Source: Anaerolineales bacterium UBA2200 (GTDB lineage Bacteria > Chloroflexota > Anaerolineae > UBA2200). Taken from it: a DNA stretch of 64,000 bases. Position numbers and translations under genes: made by a program. Within the stretch, counting starts at the first letter, position 1. Each line of letters starts with the position of its first letter. Shown here in pieces: positions 45,540-54,392 of the stretch. A model generated the notes under the pieces. It worked only from the letters and a program-made list of their open reading frames with translations. It searched no databases and had not been told where the DNA came from. The stretch spans positions 157,928 through 221,927 of the forward strand of contig DCVA01000042.1 in the NCBI GenBank assembly GCA_002327925.1, written 5' to 3'.

Positions 45540-45612
45540 TGACGAGGAACACGAGCACCCCGCCGAGCAGCAGGGGTGGCAATTCACCTGCAGATAAGAG
45601 GAGGCAATCGCA

Positions 45613-45990
45613 ATGCCAAAGCTGAAGACTCTGGACGATTTGAAGAAGGTGCGGGAAAACGCAGAGAAAGATCTCAAGGTGCGCCTGGAGACAGGCACGC
45701 GGATTATCGTGGGCATGGGCACTTGCGGAATCGCAGCCGGTGCAAGGGAAACGATGCATGCGATTCTTGAGGAGCTACAAAAGCGCGAGATCGAGGCGCA
45801 CGTGTCGACGGTGGGCTGCATTGGCATGTGTGTGAGGGAACCCCTGGTCGACATCGAGCAGGCGGGCAAGCCACGAATCACCTATGGCAACGTAAAGCCG
45901 GACATGATCCCGCGCATTATTGAGGAGCACCTGATCAAGGGTAACGTGGTTGAAGAGTGGGCAATTGGCCGGCTGGCCACCCGCGAATAA
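45613..45990 (+). CDS. HndB-like thioredoxin-fold subunit
   Basis: A 125-residue protein like HndB of NADP-reducing hydrogenases. GMGTCGIAAGARETM and VGCIGMCVREPLV hold three of the four usual ferredoxin cysteines; the second position of the first pair is alanine. A [2Fe-2S] cluster may therefore be absent or atypical. It probably belongs to the NuoE/NuoF complex. The ATG has an AAGAGGAGG site. It lies 30 bases before the NuoF fusion gene. Confidence 0.88.
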   Translation: MPKLKTLDDLKKVRENAEKDLKVRLETGTRIIVGMGTCGIAAGARETMHAILEELQKREIEAHVSTVGCIGMCVREPLVDIEQAGKPRITYGNVKPDMIPRIIEEHLIKGNVVEEWAIGRLATRE

Positions 45991-46020
45991 CATAGATCAA
46001 CACTAGCTAGGAGGACACGA

Positions 46021-49000
46021 ATGGCAGAAGCTCTATACCGTGCCAACGTGCTGGTTTGTGGTGGCACCGGCTGCTCGGCTTCCAAGTCCAAGGATGTGGT
46101 AGACGCTCTTGGCGCAGAACTGGAGAAACGGGGCCTGCAGGACGAGATAAGAGTGGTACATACGGGATGCCGTGGGTTCTGTGCACAGGGTCCCGTGATG
46201 ATTATCTATCCAGATGGCATTTTCTACTGTCAGGTGCAGGCATCCGATGTGCCGAACCTGGTTGAAGAGACCCTTCTGAAGGGGCGCGTGGTACCTCGCC
46301 TGGCCTACAAGGAGCCCACCTCCCACGAGGCGGTTCCATTCTACCACGACGTTCCCTTTTATGGGAAGCAAGTGCGCATCACTCTTCGCAACTGCGGCCT
46401 GATCGACCCGGAAAGCATCGACGAGTACATTGCACGGGATGGCTACGCAGGTCTCAGCCGCGCCCTGTCCGAGATGACGCCGGATCAGGTGATCGAGGAA
46501 GTCAAGCGCTCCGGGCTGAGGGGACGCGGCGGAGCAGGATTCTTGACCGGGCTCAAGTGGGAGTTCTGTCGCAAGGCCAAGGGCGACGTCAAGTACGTGA
46601 TCTGCAACGCGGATGAGGGTGACCCGGGGGCGTTCATGGATCGCAGCATTCTGGAGGGCGATCCGCACAGCGTGATCGAGGGCATGACCATCGCCAGCTA
46701 CGCTATGGGAGCCCACGAGGGCTATATCTACTGCCGCGCTGAGTATCCCCTGGCCATCAAGCGCGCCAAGTTGGCCATTGAACAGTGCCACGAGTACGGT
46801 TTACTGGGTGACAACATTCTGGGCAGCGGTCACAGCTTTTACCTTCACTTGAAGGAAGGCGCCGGAGCGTTCGTATGCGGCGAGGAAACCGCATTGATGG
46901 CTTCCATTGAGGGTCGCCGCGGCGAACCTCGCCCAAGACCGCCTTTCCCGGCCGTATCAGGCCTCTGGGGTCAACCGAGCAATATCAACAACGTCAAGAG
47001 CTATGCCAACTCGCCCCAGATCCTGCTCCACGGCGCCGAGTGGTTCAATAGCATCGGCACGAAGAAGAGCCCGGGCACGGCCATCTTCGCACTGACCGGC
47101 AAGGTGAATAACACGGGCCTGGTCGAGGTTCCCATGGGCATTACCCTGGGAGAGATCATTTTCGACATCGGTGGCGGCGTCCCCAACGGCAAAAAGTTCA
47201 AGGCGGTCCAGACCGGTGGACCTCTGGGAGGATGCCTTGGCACGGAGTCTCTGAACACCCCGGTAGACTTTGACTCGCTCAAGGAAATCGGCGCAGTCAT
47301 GGGCTCCGGTGGAATGATCGTGGTTGACGAAGACACATGCATGGTCGAGTTCGCCAAATTCTTCCTGGAGTTCGCCACCGCTGAATCGTGCGGCAAATGT
47401 GTGCCATGCCGTGTTGGAGGCCGACGCCTGCTGGATGTGTTGACCCGTATTACCGAGGGTCAGGGCACGATGGAGGACCTGACCACGATCAAGGAACTCG
47501 CGGCGGGCATGGAGAACAACTCACTGTGCGCCCTGGGCCAGTTGACCCCCGGCCCGGTGAAGGCAGCGTTGCGCTACTTCTATGACGAGTTCGAGGCCCA
47601 CATCCTGGACAAGCATTGCCCTGCCGGCGTGTGCAAAGACCTCGTTCGTGCGCCGTGCACAAACGCCTGCCCCGCCGGTGTGGATGTGCCCAGCTACGTG
47701 ACGCTGATCAGCCAGGGGAAGTATGCCGAGGCACTGGCCATCCATCGCCAGCGCAACCCGTTCGCTCTTGTGTGCGGTCGTGTGTGCCCGGCCTTCTGCG
47801 AGCACCGCTGCCGCCGTGGCGAGCTCGATGAGCCGATAGCCATTCGCCAGCTCAAGCGCTTTATGGCAGATCAGGAGATTAAGAATCCCTGGACGCCTGA
47901 GCGTGTTGAAGAGATGAAGAACAAGAAGGTGGCGGTCGTCGGCGGTGGTCCGGCTGGCCTGACGGCTGCCCTTCGATTGGCGCAGTGGGGCTACAAGGTG
48001 ACCGTCTTTGAGGCGGCGCCGGTGGCGGGCGGTTGGATGGCCCTGGGTATCCCCGAGTATCGACTGCCACGGGATGTATTGCAGGCAGAGATCGACAGCA
48101 TCAAGCGTGCCGGTGTCGAGATCGTCCTGAACACATCACTGGGAAAGGATTTCACTCTGCCCGAGCTGATGGACAAAATGGGCTTTAGCGCGGTGGTGCT
48201 CGCCATCGGCGCTCACAGCAGCCGCAGATTGGGGGTGCCGGGAGAGGACCTGGATGGCGTCATTCACGCAACCGTTTTCCTGAAGGACGTGGCGCTCGGC
48301 AAACCGGCGTCGATCAAGGGCAAGCGCGTGGCGGTGGTTGGCGGCGGTAACTCGGCCATCGATGCGGCCAGAACAGCCCTGCGCCTGGGAGCGAAGGAAG
48401 TGCACGTGGTCTATCGGCGCACCAAAGCCGAAATGCCGGCCCAGGAGCTCGAGGTGCATGAGGCCGAAGAGGAAGGAATCCAGTTCCACTTCCTCACCAA
48501 TCCGATTCGGGTCGTCGGCGAGACCAAGGTCACGGGGTTGGAGCTGCAACCCCAGGAGCTAGGCGAGTTCGACAAGAGCGGCAGGCGCCGGCCTGTGCCG
48601 ATTGAGGGCTCCGGATACGTGATGGATATGGACATTGTGATCCCGGCCATCGGACAGTCGCCTGACCGCTCCTGCATGAACGGCGACAGCCCGGACGCCA
48701 ACCGCGACGGCACGTTCAAGGTGGGACGCGAGCTTGAGACGTCCCGGCCCGGTGTGTTTGCCGCTGGCGACGCAGTGCTCGGCCCGGCGACGGTGATCCA
48801 GGCGGTCGCGCAGGGCAATCAGGCTGCCCTTACCGTCGATGCTTACCTGCAGGGCGGCAATCCAGTGTCTAAAGAGGCCTGGCTGGCCTATCGAACGCAG
48901 GAAGCGGCCTGGAATCCCGAGGACTTTGCATCAGCCAAGCGCCCTGCGATGCCGGTGCAGGCGGCCGACAGGCGCGGACACAACTTTGGCGAAGTGGAGC

Positions 49001-49128
49001 AGGGATTCGCGGCGGAGGTTGCCTGTAACGAAGCCAAGCGGTGCCTCCGTTGCGACCTCGAGCGCGAGAAGCAGATGGCGCAGGATGCCAGGGAGGCCGC
49101 TGAGGCTGCTGAGGTTGCTGAAGCATAA
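46021..49128 (+). CDS. NuoF-GltD fusion: NAD(P)H/FMN/FAD oxidoreductase subunit
   Basis: A 1035-residue fusion. Residues 1-105 are a [2Fe-2S] thioredoxin-like domain (CGGTGC, CRGFC). Residues 120-535 are NuoF: FMN/NADH sites RGRGGAGFLTGLKW and GAGAFVCGEETAL, then the N3-type cluster CGKCVPC plus a distal cysteine (NNSLCALGQL). From about 541 a GltD-like module begins: CTNAC, CGRVCPAFCEHRC, FAD site VAVVGGGPAGLTAA (about 637) and NADPH site VAVVGGGNSAIDAA (about 770). The usual C-terminal 2x[4Fe-4S] domain of HndC is replaced by GltD. It may link NADH, NADPH and ferredoxin or formate pools. Confidence 0.92.
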   Translation: MAEALYRANVLVCGGTGCSASKSKDVVDALGAELEKRGLQDEIRVVHTGCRGFCAQGPVMIIYPDGIFYCQVQASDVPNLVEETLLKGRVVPRLAYKEPTSHEAVPFYHDVPFYGKQVRITLRNCGLIDPESIDEYIARDGYAGLSRALSEMTPDQVIEEVKRSGLRGRGGAGFLTGLKWEFCRKAKGDVKYVICNADEGDPGAFMDRSILEGDPHSVIEGMTIASYAMGAHEGYIYCRAEYPLAIKRAKLAIEQCHEYGLLGDNILGSGHSFYLHLKEGAGAFVCGEETALMASIEGRRGEPRPRPPFPAVSGLWGQPSNINNVKSYANSPQILLHGAEWFNSIGTKKSPGTAIFALTGKVNNTGLVEVPMGITLGEIIFDIGGGVPNGKKFKAVQTGGPLGGCLGTESLNTPVDFDSLKEIGAVMGSGGMIVVDEDTCMVEFAKFFLEFATAESCGKCVPCRVGGRRLLDVLTRITEGQGTMEDLTTIKELAAGMENNSLCALGQLTPGPVKAALRYFYDEFEAHILDKHCPAGVCKDLVRAPCTNACPAGVDVPSYVTLISQGKYAEALAIHRQRNPFALVCGRVCPAFCEHRCRRGELDEPIAIRQLKRFMADQEIKNPWTPERVEEMKNKKVAVVGGGPAGLTAALRLAQWGYKVTVFEAAPVAGGWMALGIPEYRLPRDVLQAEIDSIKRAGVEIVLNTSLGKDFTLPELMDKMGFSAVVLAIGAHSSRRLGVPGEDLDGVIHATVFLKDVALGKPASIKGKRVAVVGGGNSAIDAARTALRLGAKEVHVVYRRTKAEMPAQELEVHEAEEEGIQFHFLTNPIRVVGETKVTGLELQPQELGEFDKSGRRRPVPIEGSGYVMDMDIVIPAIGQSPDRSCMNGDSPDANRDGTFKVGRELETSRPGVFAAGDAVLGPATVIQAVAQGNQAALTVDAYLQGGNPVSKEAWLAYRTQEAAWNPEDFASAKRPAMPVQAADRRGHNFGEVEQGFAAEVACNEAKRCLRCDLEREKQMAQDAREAAEAAEVAEA

Positions 49129-49253
49129 TGTTCGGCAGACGCGGGCGCGGAGTGGCGCGAGGGTGCCACGAGCGCCGGCGTCGGCAAGACGGCTATTGGA
49201 AGAATGACTACCTGGGCAAGTACTCAGTACACTGAAGAAGGAGGCAGGCAAGG

Positions 49254-51977
49254 ATGGTAATGGTCAATCTCGTCATTAATGGTCGCAAGATCAGTGCACC
49301 TGCGGGTAGCACGGTCCTGCAGGCGGCCACGCAGGCGAACATCAAGATTCCGACCCTGTGCGACCATCCGGCGTTGGGCTCCATTGGAGCCTGCCGGATG
49401 TGCCTGGTGGAGATAAAGGGACAGAGAACGCTGCAGCCGTCATGCACCTTCCCGATCACTGAGGGTATGGAAGTGCAGACGCACTCGACCGGCGTGGTCG
49501 ATGCACGACGGTTTGTGCTAGAGCTGCTGCTTTCGGACCACCCGCTCGATTGTATGACGTGCGACTCAACGGGGAGCTGCGAGCTGCAGGACCTGATGTA
49601 CGAGTACGGCGTCAAACAAACGCGGTTTCCGGGTGAGCAGCACGCCTATCCGGTGGATGACCCGAATCCCTTCATCCAGCGCGACTACAACAAGTGCATC
49701 CTTTGCCGACGCTGCGTGCGCGCCTGTCAGGAGATCAATGGCGCCGAGGCGATCGGCATGGTCTGGCGCGGCTTCCGCAGCAAACCCGGCACTGCGTTTG
49801 ACGGCAAGCTCGAAGACAGCAACTGCGAGTTCTGCGGAATGTGCGTCGAGGTCTGCCCGACGGGCGCGCTGCTGGGCAAGCAAGTCCTGGGACAGGGGCG
49901 CGCCTGGCAGCTGACCAAGACGCAGAGCACCTGCCCCTACTGCGGAGTCGGCTGCCAACTCGACCTCTATGCCCGCGACAATAAAGTGGTGAAGGTGACG
50001 TCGCACTGGGGTGCACCACCCAATCAGGGATCGACTTGCGTCAAGGGTCGCTTCGGGCTGGACTATGTGAACCACCCGGACAGGCTGACTCAGCCGCTGA
50101 TCAAGAAGGACGGCAAATTTGAGCCGGCATCCTGGGACGAGGCGCTGAACCTGGTGGCTGAGAGGCTGGCGGACACGAAGCAGAAGTACGGTGGCGACTC
50201 GATCGCTGTCCTGTCATCGTCCAAGTGCACCAATGAGGAGAACTATATCCTGCAAAAGTTCACACGGGCGGTACTGGAGACGAACAATGTCGACCACTGT
50301 GCTCGCCTCTGACATAGCTCCACGGTGACCGGTCTGGCCGCCGCCTTTGGTTCCGGAGCTATGACGAACTCGATCGAGGACCTGACAACCCAAGCCAAGT
50401 CCTACCTGATCATCGGTTCCAACACAACAGAGCAACACCCGGTCATCGGCATGCGCCTGCGGCAGGCCGCAAAGAGGGGTGCCAAGCTGATCGTCGCTGA
50501 TCCGCGCAAGACCAAGATCACTGACTTTGCGGTGATGCACTTGCAGCACAAACCGGGCTCGGACATTGCCCTGCTGAATAGTCTGATGAACGTGCTGATC
50601 GCCGAGGACCTGTACGACAAGGAGTTCGTGGCGAACCGCACGGAGGGCTTTGACGAGCTCAAGGCCTGCGTTGCGAAGTACACGCCAGAGTACGCGGAGA
50701 AGATCACCGGCGTGTCTGCTGAGGATGTTCGTAAGGCCGCGCGCCTGCTCGCGGCCAACAAACCGGGGGCGCTGATCTATGCGATGGGGATCACCCAGCA
50801 CGTTACCGGACACCAGAACGTGCTCTCCACCGCCAACCTGCAGATGCTGCTTGGCAACATGGGTGTGCCCGGGGGCGGCGTGAACCCGCTGCGTGGGCAG
50901 AGCAACGTGCAGGGCGCCTGCGACATGGGCTGCCTGCCCAACTTCTACCCCGCCTACCAGAAGGTTGTCGATGAGCCGGCGCACACCAAGTTCGTTGAGG
51001 CCTGGGGCAACGCGGCGTCACTGACGCCCGGCCTTACCATCGTGGAGATGATGAATGCCGCTCACAGCGGCAAGCTCAAGGCGATGTTCGTGCTGGGCGA
51101 GAACCCGATGATGAGCGACCCGGACCTGAACCACGTCCGCGAAGCCCTGAACACGCTTGACTTTCTGGTGGTACAGGACATCTTCATGAACGAGACCGCT
51201 GAGCTGGCTGACGTAGTGCTGCCGGGGGCGTCTTTCGCAGAGAAGGATGGTACCAACACCAACACAGAGCGTCGTGTGCAGCGTGTGCGCAAGGCCATCG
51301 AGCCGTTGGGCGACTCCAAGCCCGACTGGGTAATCCTGTGCGACCTGTTCAAGCGCGTCGAGGCGAGACTGGGAACGGACCGCTCCAAGGGCAAGTTCGC
51401 GAGCTGGGACTATGAGAGCCCGAAGGCCATTCTGGCCGAGATCAATGCTGTGGCGCCGAGCTACGGGGGCATTACCTGGGAGCGCATTGAGAATGTCGGT
51501 CTGCAGTGGCCCTGCCCGAACACTGAGCACCCAGGCACCCAATTCCTGCATGCCGGCAAGTTCACCCGCGGTCTGGGCAAGTTCCATGCCGTGGAATGGA
51601 TGCCTCCCGCCGAAGAGCCGGACGAAAAGTACCCCTTCGTACTGACGACCGGCCGCGTTCTGTTCCACTTCCACGGTGGAACGATGAGCCGCCGTTCCGC
51701 TGGCCTGAACGCCATCTATCCGGAAGGCAAGGTGGAAATCCACCCACAGGATGCGACCAAGCTGGGAGTGGCGGATGGTGAACTGGTGCGCGTCAGCTCG
51801 CGCCGCGGTGAGGTGGTGGCCAAGGCGGAGGTCGTCGAGAAAGCCGATCCGGGCGTGATCTTTATGACCTTCCACTTTAAGGAGGCGGCAGCGAACCTGC
51901 TGACCATCGCGGCCCTGGATCCTGTGGCCAAGATCCCTGAGTACAAGGTCGCTGCAGTTCGCGTAGAGAAGGTGTAG
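49254..51977 (+). CDS. fdhA: Selenocysteine-containing formate dehydrogenase, NuoG-like N-terminus
   Basis: Catalytic subunit oxidising formate (or reducing CO2) at a Mo/W-bis-MGD site. The UGA at 50310-50312 is in frame and read as Sec353: residues before it are NNVDHCARL and after it HSSTVTGLAAAFGSG, the conserved Sec context. A SECIS-like hairpin follows. The total is 907 residues. N-terminal NuoG-like [2Fe-2S] (TLCDHPALGSIGACRMC), the C-x3-H region and two 4Fe-4S motifs (CILCRRCVRAC, CEFCGMCVEVC) precede the molybdopterin domain, whose own cluster is CPYCGVGC. These clusters would wire it to the NuoEF-GltD proteins. Normal annotation would break it at the UGA. Confidence 0.96.
50310..50343 (+). 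promoter_or_regulatory. UGA selenocysteine codon and SECIS-like hairpin
   Basis: After the UGA and 10 bases, CGGTGACC (50323-50330) pairs with GGCCGCCG (50336-50343), with one A-C mismatch and a T-G wobble. The apical loop is GGTCT. E. coli fdhF has an upper stem about 11 bases after UGA with a loop containing GGUCU, so the match to the SelB-binding element is good. Confidence 0.85.
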
Positions 51978-51987
51978 GCTGAGATGC

Positions 51988-52019
51988 GTGGGAGCGAGGC
52001 CTTACTGCCTCGCTCCCAC
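51988..52019 (+). terminator. Intergenic hairpin after fdhA
   Basis: GTGGGAGCGAGGC pairs with GCCTCGCTCCCAC, a perfect 13-bp stem with loop CTTACT. No T-run follows, so it is more likely an mRNA-stabilising or attenuating hairpin than a full terminator before the membrane protein gene. Confidence 0.55.
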
Positions 52020-52063
52020 CGATGTGGGTCCGAGTTCCGAAATCATTGAGAAAGGGGTTGTGC

Positions 52064-53023
52064 ATGAACAAGTCGATTCCAGTCGTCGGGTTCCTGATTC
52101 TCGCCGTAATGGCTCTTTTGGTCTATGGCTATGCAGCGTACGATGCTTTCGTGCTGCAGCCGGTAATGGGCGTGGTGCTTGCTCTGGGCGTCGTCGGTAT
52201 TCTCTTCACCCTCTTCAACGAAAGCAAGGCTCTCTCGTCGGCCAAGGCTGATGCGCTCTTCAGCAACAAGAATATCTACAGTTTTCTTGCCGTCGTAGCC
52301 GGCGCCCTGCTCTCACACTGGCTCAACGTCGATCTCAAGCTGGGCCTGGTTGTGGGTTCTGCACTGGTAGGCCTGCTGGCCGCGTTCTTCGTTCCAGACT
52401 ATGCCGTAGCGGCCTACACGGGGTCGTTTGTGGGCATGGCGGGGGCAAAGCTGCTGCCCGGTTATGCCCAGCTTGCCATGGCCGCGGTCGTTGCGGGTAT
52501 CGTCTACATACTGGCGCTGGCTGTCTTTGGCGGATTCGGCGGCAAACTGGGTACGATCGCCGCGAGCGGGTGCGCATTCACCGGCGTCTGCCTTTCGACC
52601 GAGTTTACCCATCCCGACGTTCCGGGATGGAATGTGGGGCTCCTGCTGGTAATCGTGAGCGTGGTCGCCGCGGTGCTCACGTATTACATCAACAATAATC
52701 GCAAGCAGGGTGCCGTGATGGCTTCAGCTCTGGTGGGCCTGGTTGGAGGACTGCTGCTGCCTGCCCTGCATAAGGATGCCGGCTCTGCCCTGGCGGTGAT
52801 GGCCATCTGCGCCTCCTTCGCCGGAATGTCCAACACCAAGCGCATGCCGAGCTGGATCCCGATGGCCTTTGTCGGCCTGTCTGCGGCGCTGGTGTACATG
52901 TTCGCCAACCCCTTCATCGGGGGCACGGGCGGCAAGCTTGGTACCATTGCCTTTGGCTCGAACATGGCCATCCGCGGCCTCATGGATCTAGCGGCCAAGT
53001 TCATGGGCGGCAAGAAGGCGTAG
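52064..53023 (+). CDS. Polytopic membrane protein with internal GGKLGTIA repeat
   Basis: A protein of about 319 residues with 9-10 hydrophobic helices. Two halves each carry a GGKLGTIA motif (GGFGGKLGTIAASG near 165-178, GGTGGKLGTIAFGS near 288-301), which suggests an internal duplication of a transporter-like fold. I recognise no named family. It lies between the Sec-formate dehydrogenase gene and fdhD. It may carry formate or an ion, or anchor the complex; context only. The ATG has an AAAGGGG site. Confidence 0.75.
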   Translation: MNKSIPVVGFLILAVMALLVYGYAAYDAFVLQPVMGVVLALGVVGILFTLFNESKALSSAKADALFSNKNIYSFLAVVAGALLSHWLNVDLKLGLVVGSALVGLLAAFFVPDYAVAAYTGSFVGMAGAKLLPGYAQLAMAAVVAGIVYILALAVFGGFGGKLGTIAASGCAFTGVCLSTEFTHPDVPGWNVGLLLVIVSVVAAVLTYYINNNRKQGAVMASALVGLVGGLLLPALHKDAGSALAVMAICASFAGMSNTKRMPSWIPMAFVGLSAALVYMFANPFIGGTGGKLGTIAFGSNMAIRGLMDLAAKFMGGKKA

Positions 53024-53042
53024 CGTCTGTTCGGTGAGCGAT

Positions 53043-53116
53043 GGTTCGGCAGCTCACGTTGGCCGAACCGAAGAGGTCACGAAAGGCCAGGTGACGGGCT
53101 GCCGTCGCCTGGCCTT
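53043..53116. terminator. Two hairpins between convergent genes
   Basis: GGTTCGGC/GCCGAACC (53043-53050, 53062-53069) and AAGGCCAGGTGAC/GTCGCCTGGCCTT (53083-53095, 53104-53116) lie between the membrane protein and DUF1622 genes. T-runs are weak on both strands, so efficiency is uncertain. Confidence 0.5.
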
Positions 53117-53155
53117 GTGCATCTCTGAAACTATGGCAACGTGGGGCGAGCGGGT

Positions 53156-53527
53156 TCAGTGCGGGTCGCCATGCGCTGTTGGGTGGAAATCCTCGACATG
53201 GTGGAGCTCGCGTTCGAGCAGCAATCCCAACGCTGTCCGCAGGGCGATCAGCGCCGCCAGCACGGTCACTTCTTGGAGGGTGGGTGAGATGGCGGTCTTG
53301 AGCACGTCGGCCGCCACCTGAAACTCAAGACCCAGGATGAGACTGTGGATCAGCGTAGAGCGCTGCCGCTGGAGATGAGGGGTGTCCAGTTGCAGCCCCT
53401 CTCGAACATGCTGCACCACAGTCCGCAGAATGCCCACCACGATCAGAGTTGCAGCGCAGGCCTCCACCAGAGGTATCACACAGTGAAGGAGCAGCGTGAG
53501 GTACTCCTCGAAAACGCTCAGATGCAT
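53156..53527 (-). CDS. DUF1622 family membrane protein
   Basis: A protein of about 123 residues with three membrane segments (LTLLLHCVIPLVEACAATLIVVGIL at the start, then FQVAADVLKTAISPTLQEVTVLAALIALRTALGLLLERELHH). This pattern matches DUF1622. Function unknown. The ATG is set by AAGGAGAC; an in-frame ATG 63 bases upstream lacks a site. Minus strand, single gene, divergent from fdhD. Confidence 0.85.
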   Translation of the reverse strand: MHLSVFEEYLTLLLHCVIPLVEACAATLIVVGILRTVVQHVREGLQLDTPHLQRQRSTLIHSLILGLEFQVAADVLKTAISPTLQEVTVLAALIALRTALGLLLERELHHVEDFHPTAHGDPH

Positions 53528-53561
53528 GAGAGTCTCCTTGCCGATGAGTTCGGACTGACAA

Positions 53562-53590
53562 ATGATACGCTCTCGGCGAAGCGGTGGCAA
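53562..53590 (-). promoter_or_regulatory. Promoter of the DUF1622 gene
   Basis: On the minus strand TTGCCA (53590-53585), 17 bases, then TATCAT (53567-53562), about 34 bases before the start codon. Confidence 0.6.
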
Positions 53591-53598
53591 ATGTCCAA

Positions 53599-53628
53599 TT
53601 GCCCCTGAGCTTCGCCCGACGCTATAAT
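53599..53628 (+). promoter_or_regulatory. Promoter of fdhD and the maturation genes
   Basis: TTGCCC (53599-53604), 18 bases, then a perfect TATAAT (53623-53628), about 30 bases before fdhD. It separates the maturation genes from the Rex-like controlled operon. Confidence 0.65.
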
Positions 53629-53657
53629 GAGCCGCTCAGAAGACGGGGAGGTGAGGG

Positions 53658-54392
53658 ATGGGCCTGCACGGGCGCCAGCCTGCCTTGATGGTCAAGGGCG
53701 AGGCGGTCACGGCGATTCAAGATGATGTGTGCATTGAAGACACGTTTCGTCTCTATCTGAACGAAATACCTATGGCCCAGATTATTGCGAGCCCGGATCA
53801 ATTGCGAGAGTTGGGTGCCGGCTTTGTGGTGTGTGAGGGGCTTGCCGAAGGCGTTGACGGCGTGGTGGTTTCTGGCAACGACATCCGCGTGTCCGCCGCC
53901 ACCAGGGCTGCCATCGACTATGAGCTGCGTTCGTCCGGGTGCATCGGCGTTCGGGGATTGCCCAGGGTGGTCGAGTCAGAACTGAAGATTCTCCGGGCGG
54001 ATGTCTTCCGGGTCATTCGCGAGATAGAGTCCGATGACTGGAAACAAACGGGCGGGGTGCACTGCTCTGTGCTGTTCCTGGATGGGCAGCTGGTAGTACG
54101 CTCGAGCGATATCGGCCGGCACAACACAGTGGACAAGGTAGTCGGGTTTGCGCTCCTCAATGGCATCGACCTGTCCCGCTGCGTGATCGGATGTACGGGG
54201 CGGCAGCCCGCGGGCATGATCGGCAAAGTGGCCAATGCCGGGGTGCCCATCGTGGCGACCAAGGCGGCGACAACAGACGCGGGCATGGCTCTGGCCGAGC
54301 GCTCCAATGTGACTCTGATCGGGTTCGCCCGTGGCGAGCGTTTTACCATCTACTCGCATCCAGAGCGGATTCTGGGTGTGGGCAGCAAGTGA
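53658..54392 (+). CDS. fdhD: Formate dehydrogenase sulfurtransferase FdhD
   Basis: It delivers sulfur to the bis-MGD cofactor of formate dehydrogenase. Recognisable segments are EDTFRLYLNEIPMAQIIASPDQLRELGAGFV, QTGGVHCSVLF, SDIGRHNTVDKVVGFAL and CTGRQPAGMIGKVANAGVPIVATKAA. The usual C-x2-C pair appears as SGCIGVRG with only the first cysteine; a cysteine in GGVHC might compensate. 244 residues. Its stop overlaps the next start (TGATG). It follows the formate dehydrogenase gene, its client. Confidence 0.92.
   Translation: MGLHGRQPALMVKGEAVTAIQDDVCIEDTFRLYLNEIPMAQIIASPDQLRELGAGFVVCEGLAEGVDGVVVSGNDIRVSAATRAAIDYELRSSGCIGVRGLPRVVESELKILRADVFRVIREIESDDWKQTGGVHCSVLFLDGQLVVRSSDIGRHNTVDKVVGFALLNGIDLSRCVIGCTGRQPAGMIGKVANAGVPIVATKAATTDAGMALAERSNVTLIGFARGERFTIYSHPERILGVGSK

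Noticed and set aside
50310..50312. TGA as a nonsense mutation making fdhA a pseudogene
   Set aside because: The stop lies exactly at the family's Sec position, with a SECIS-like hairpin after it and both halves intact.
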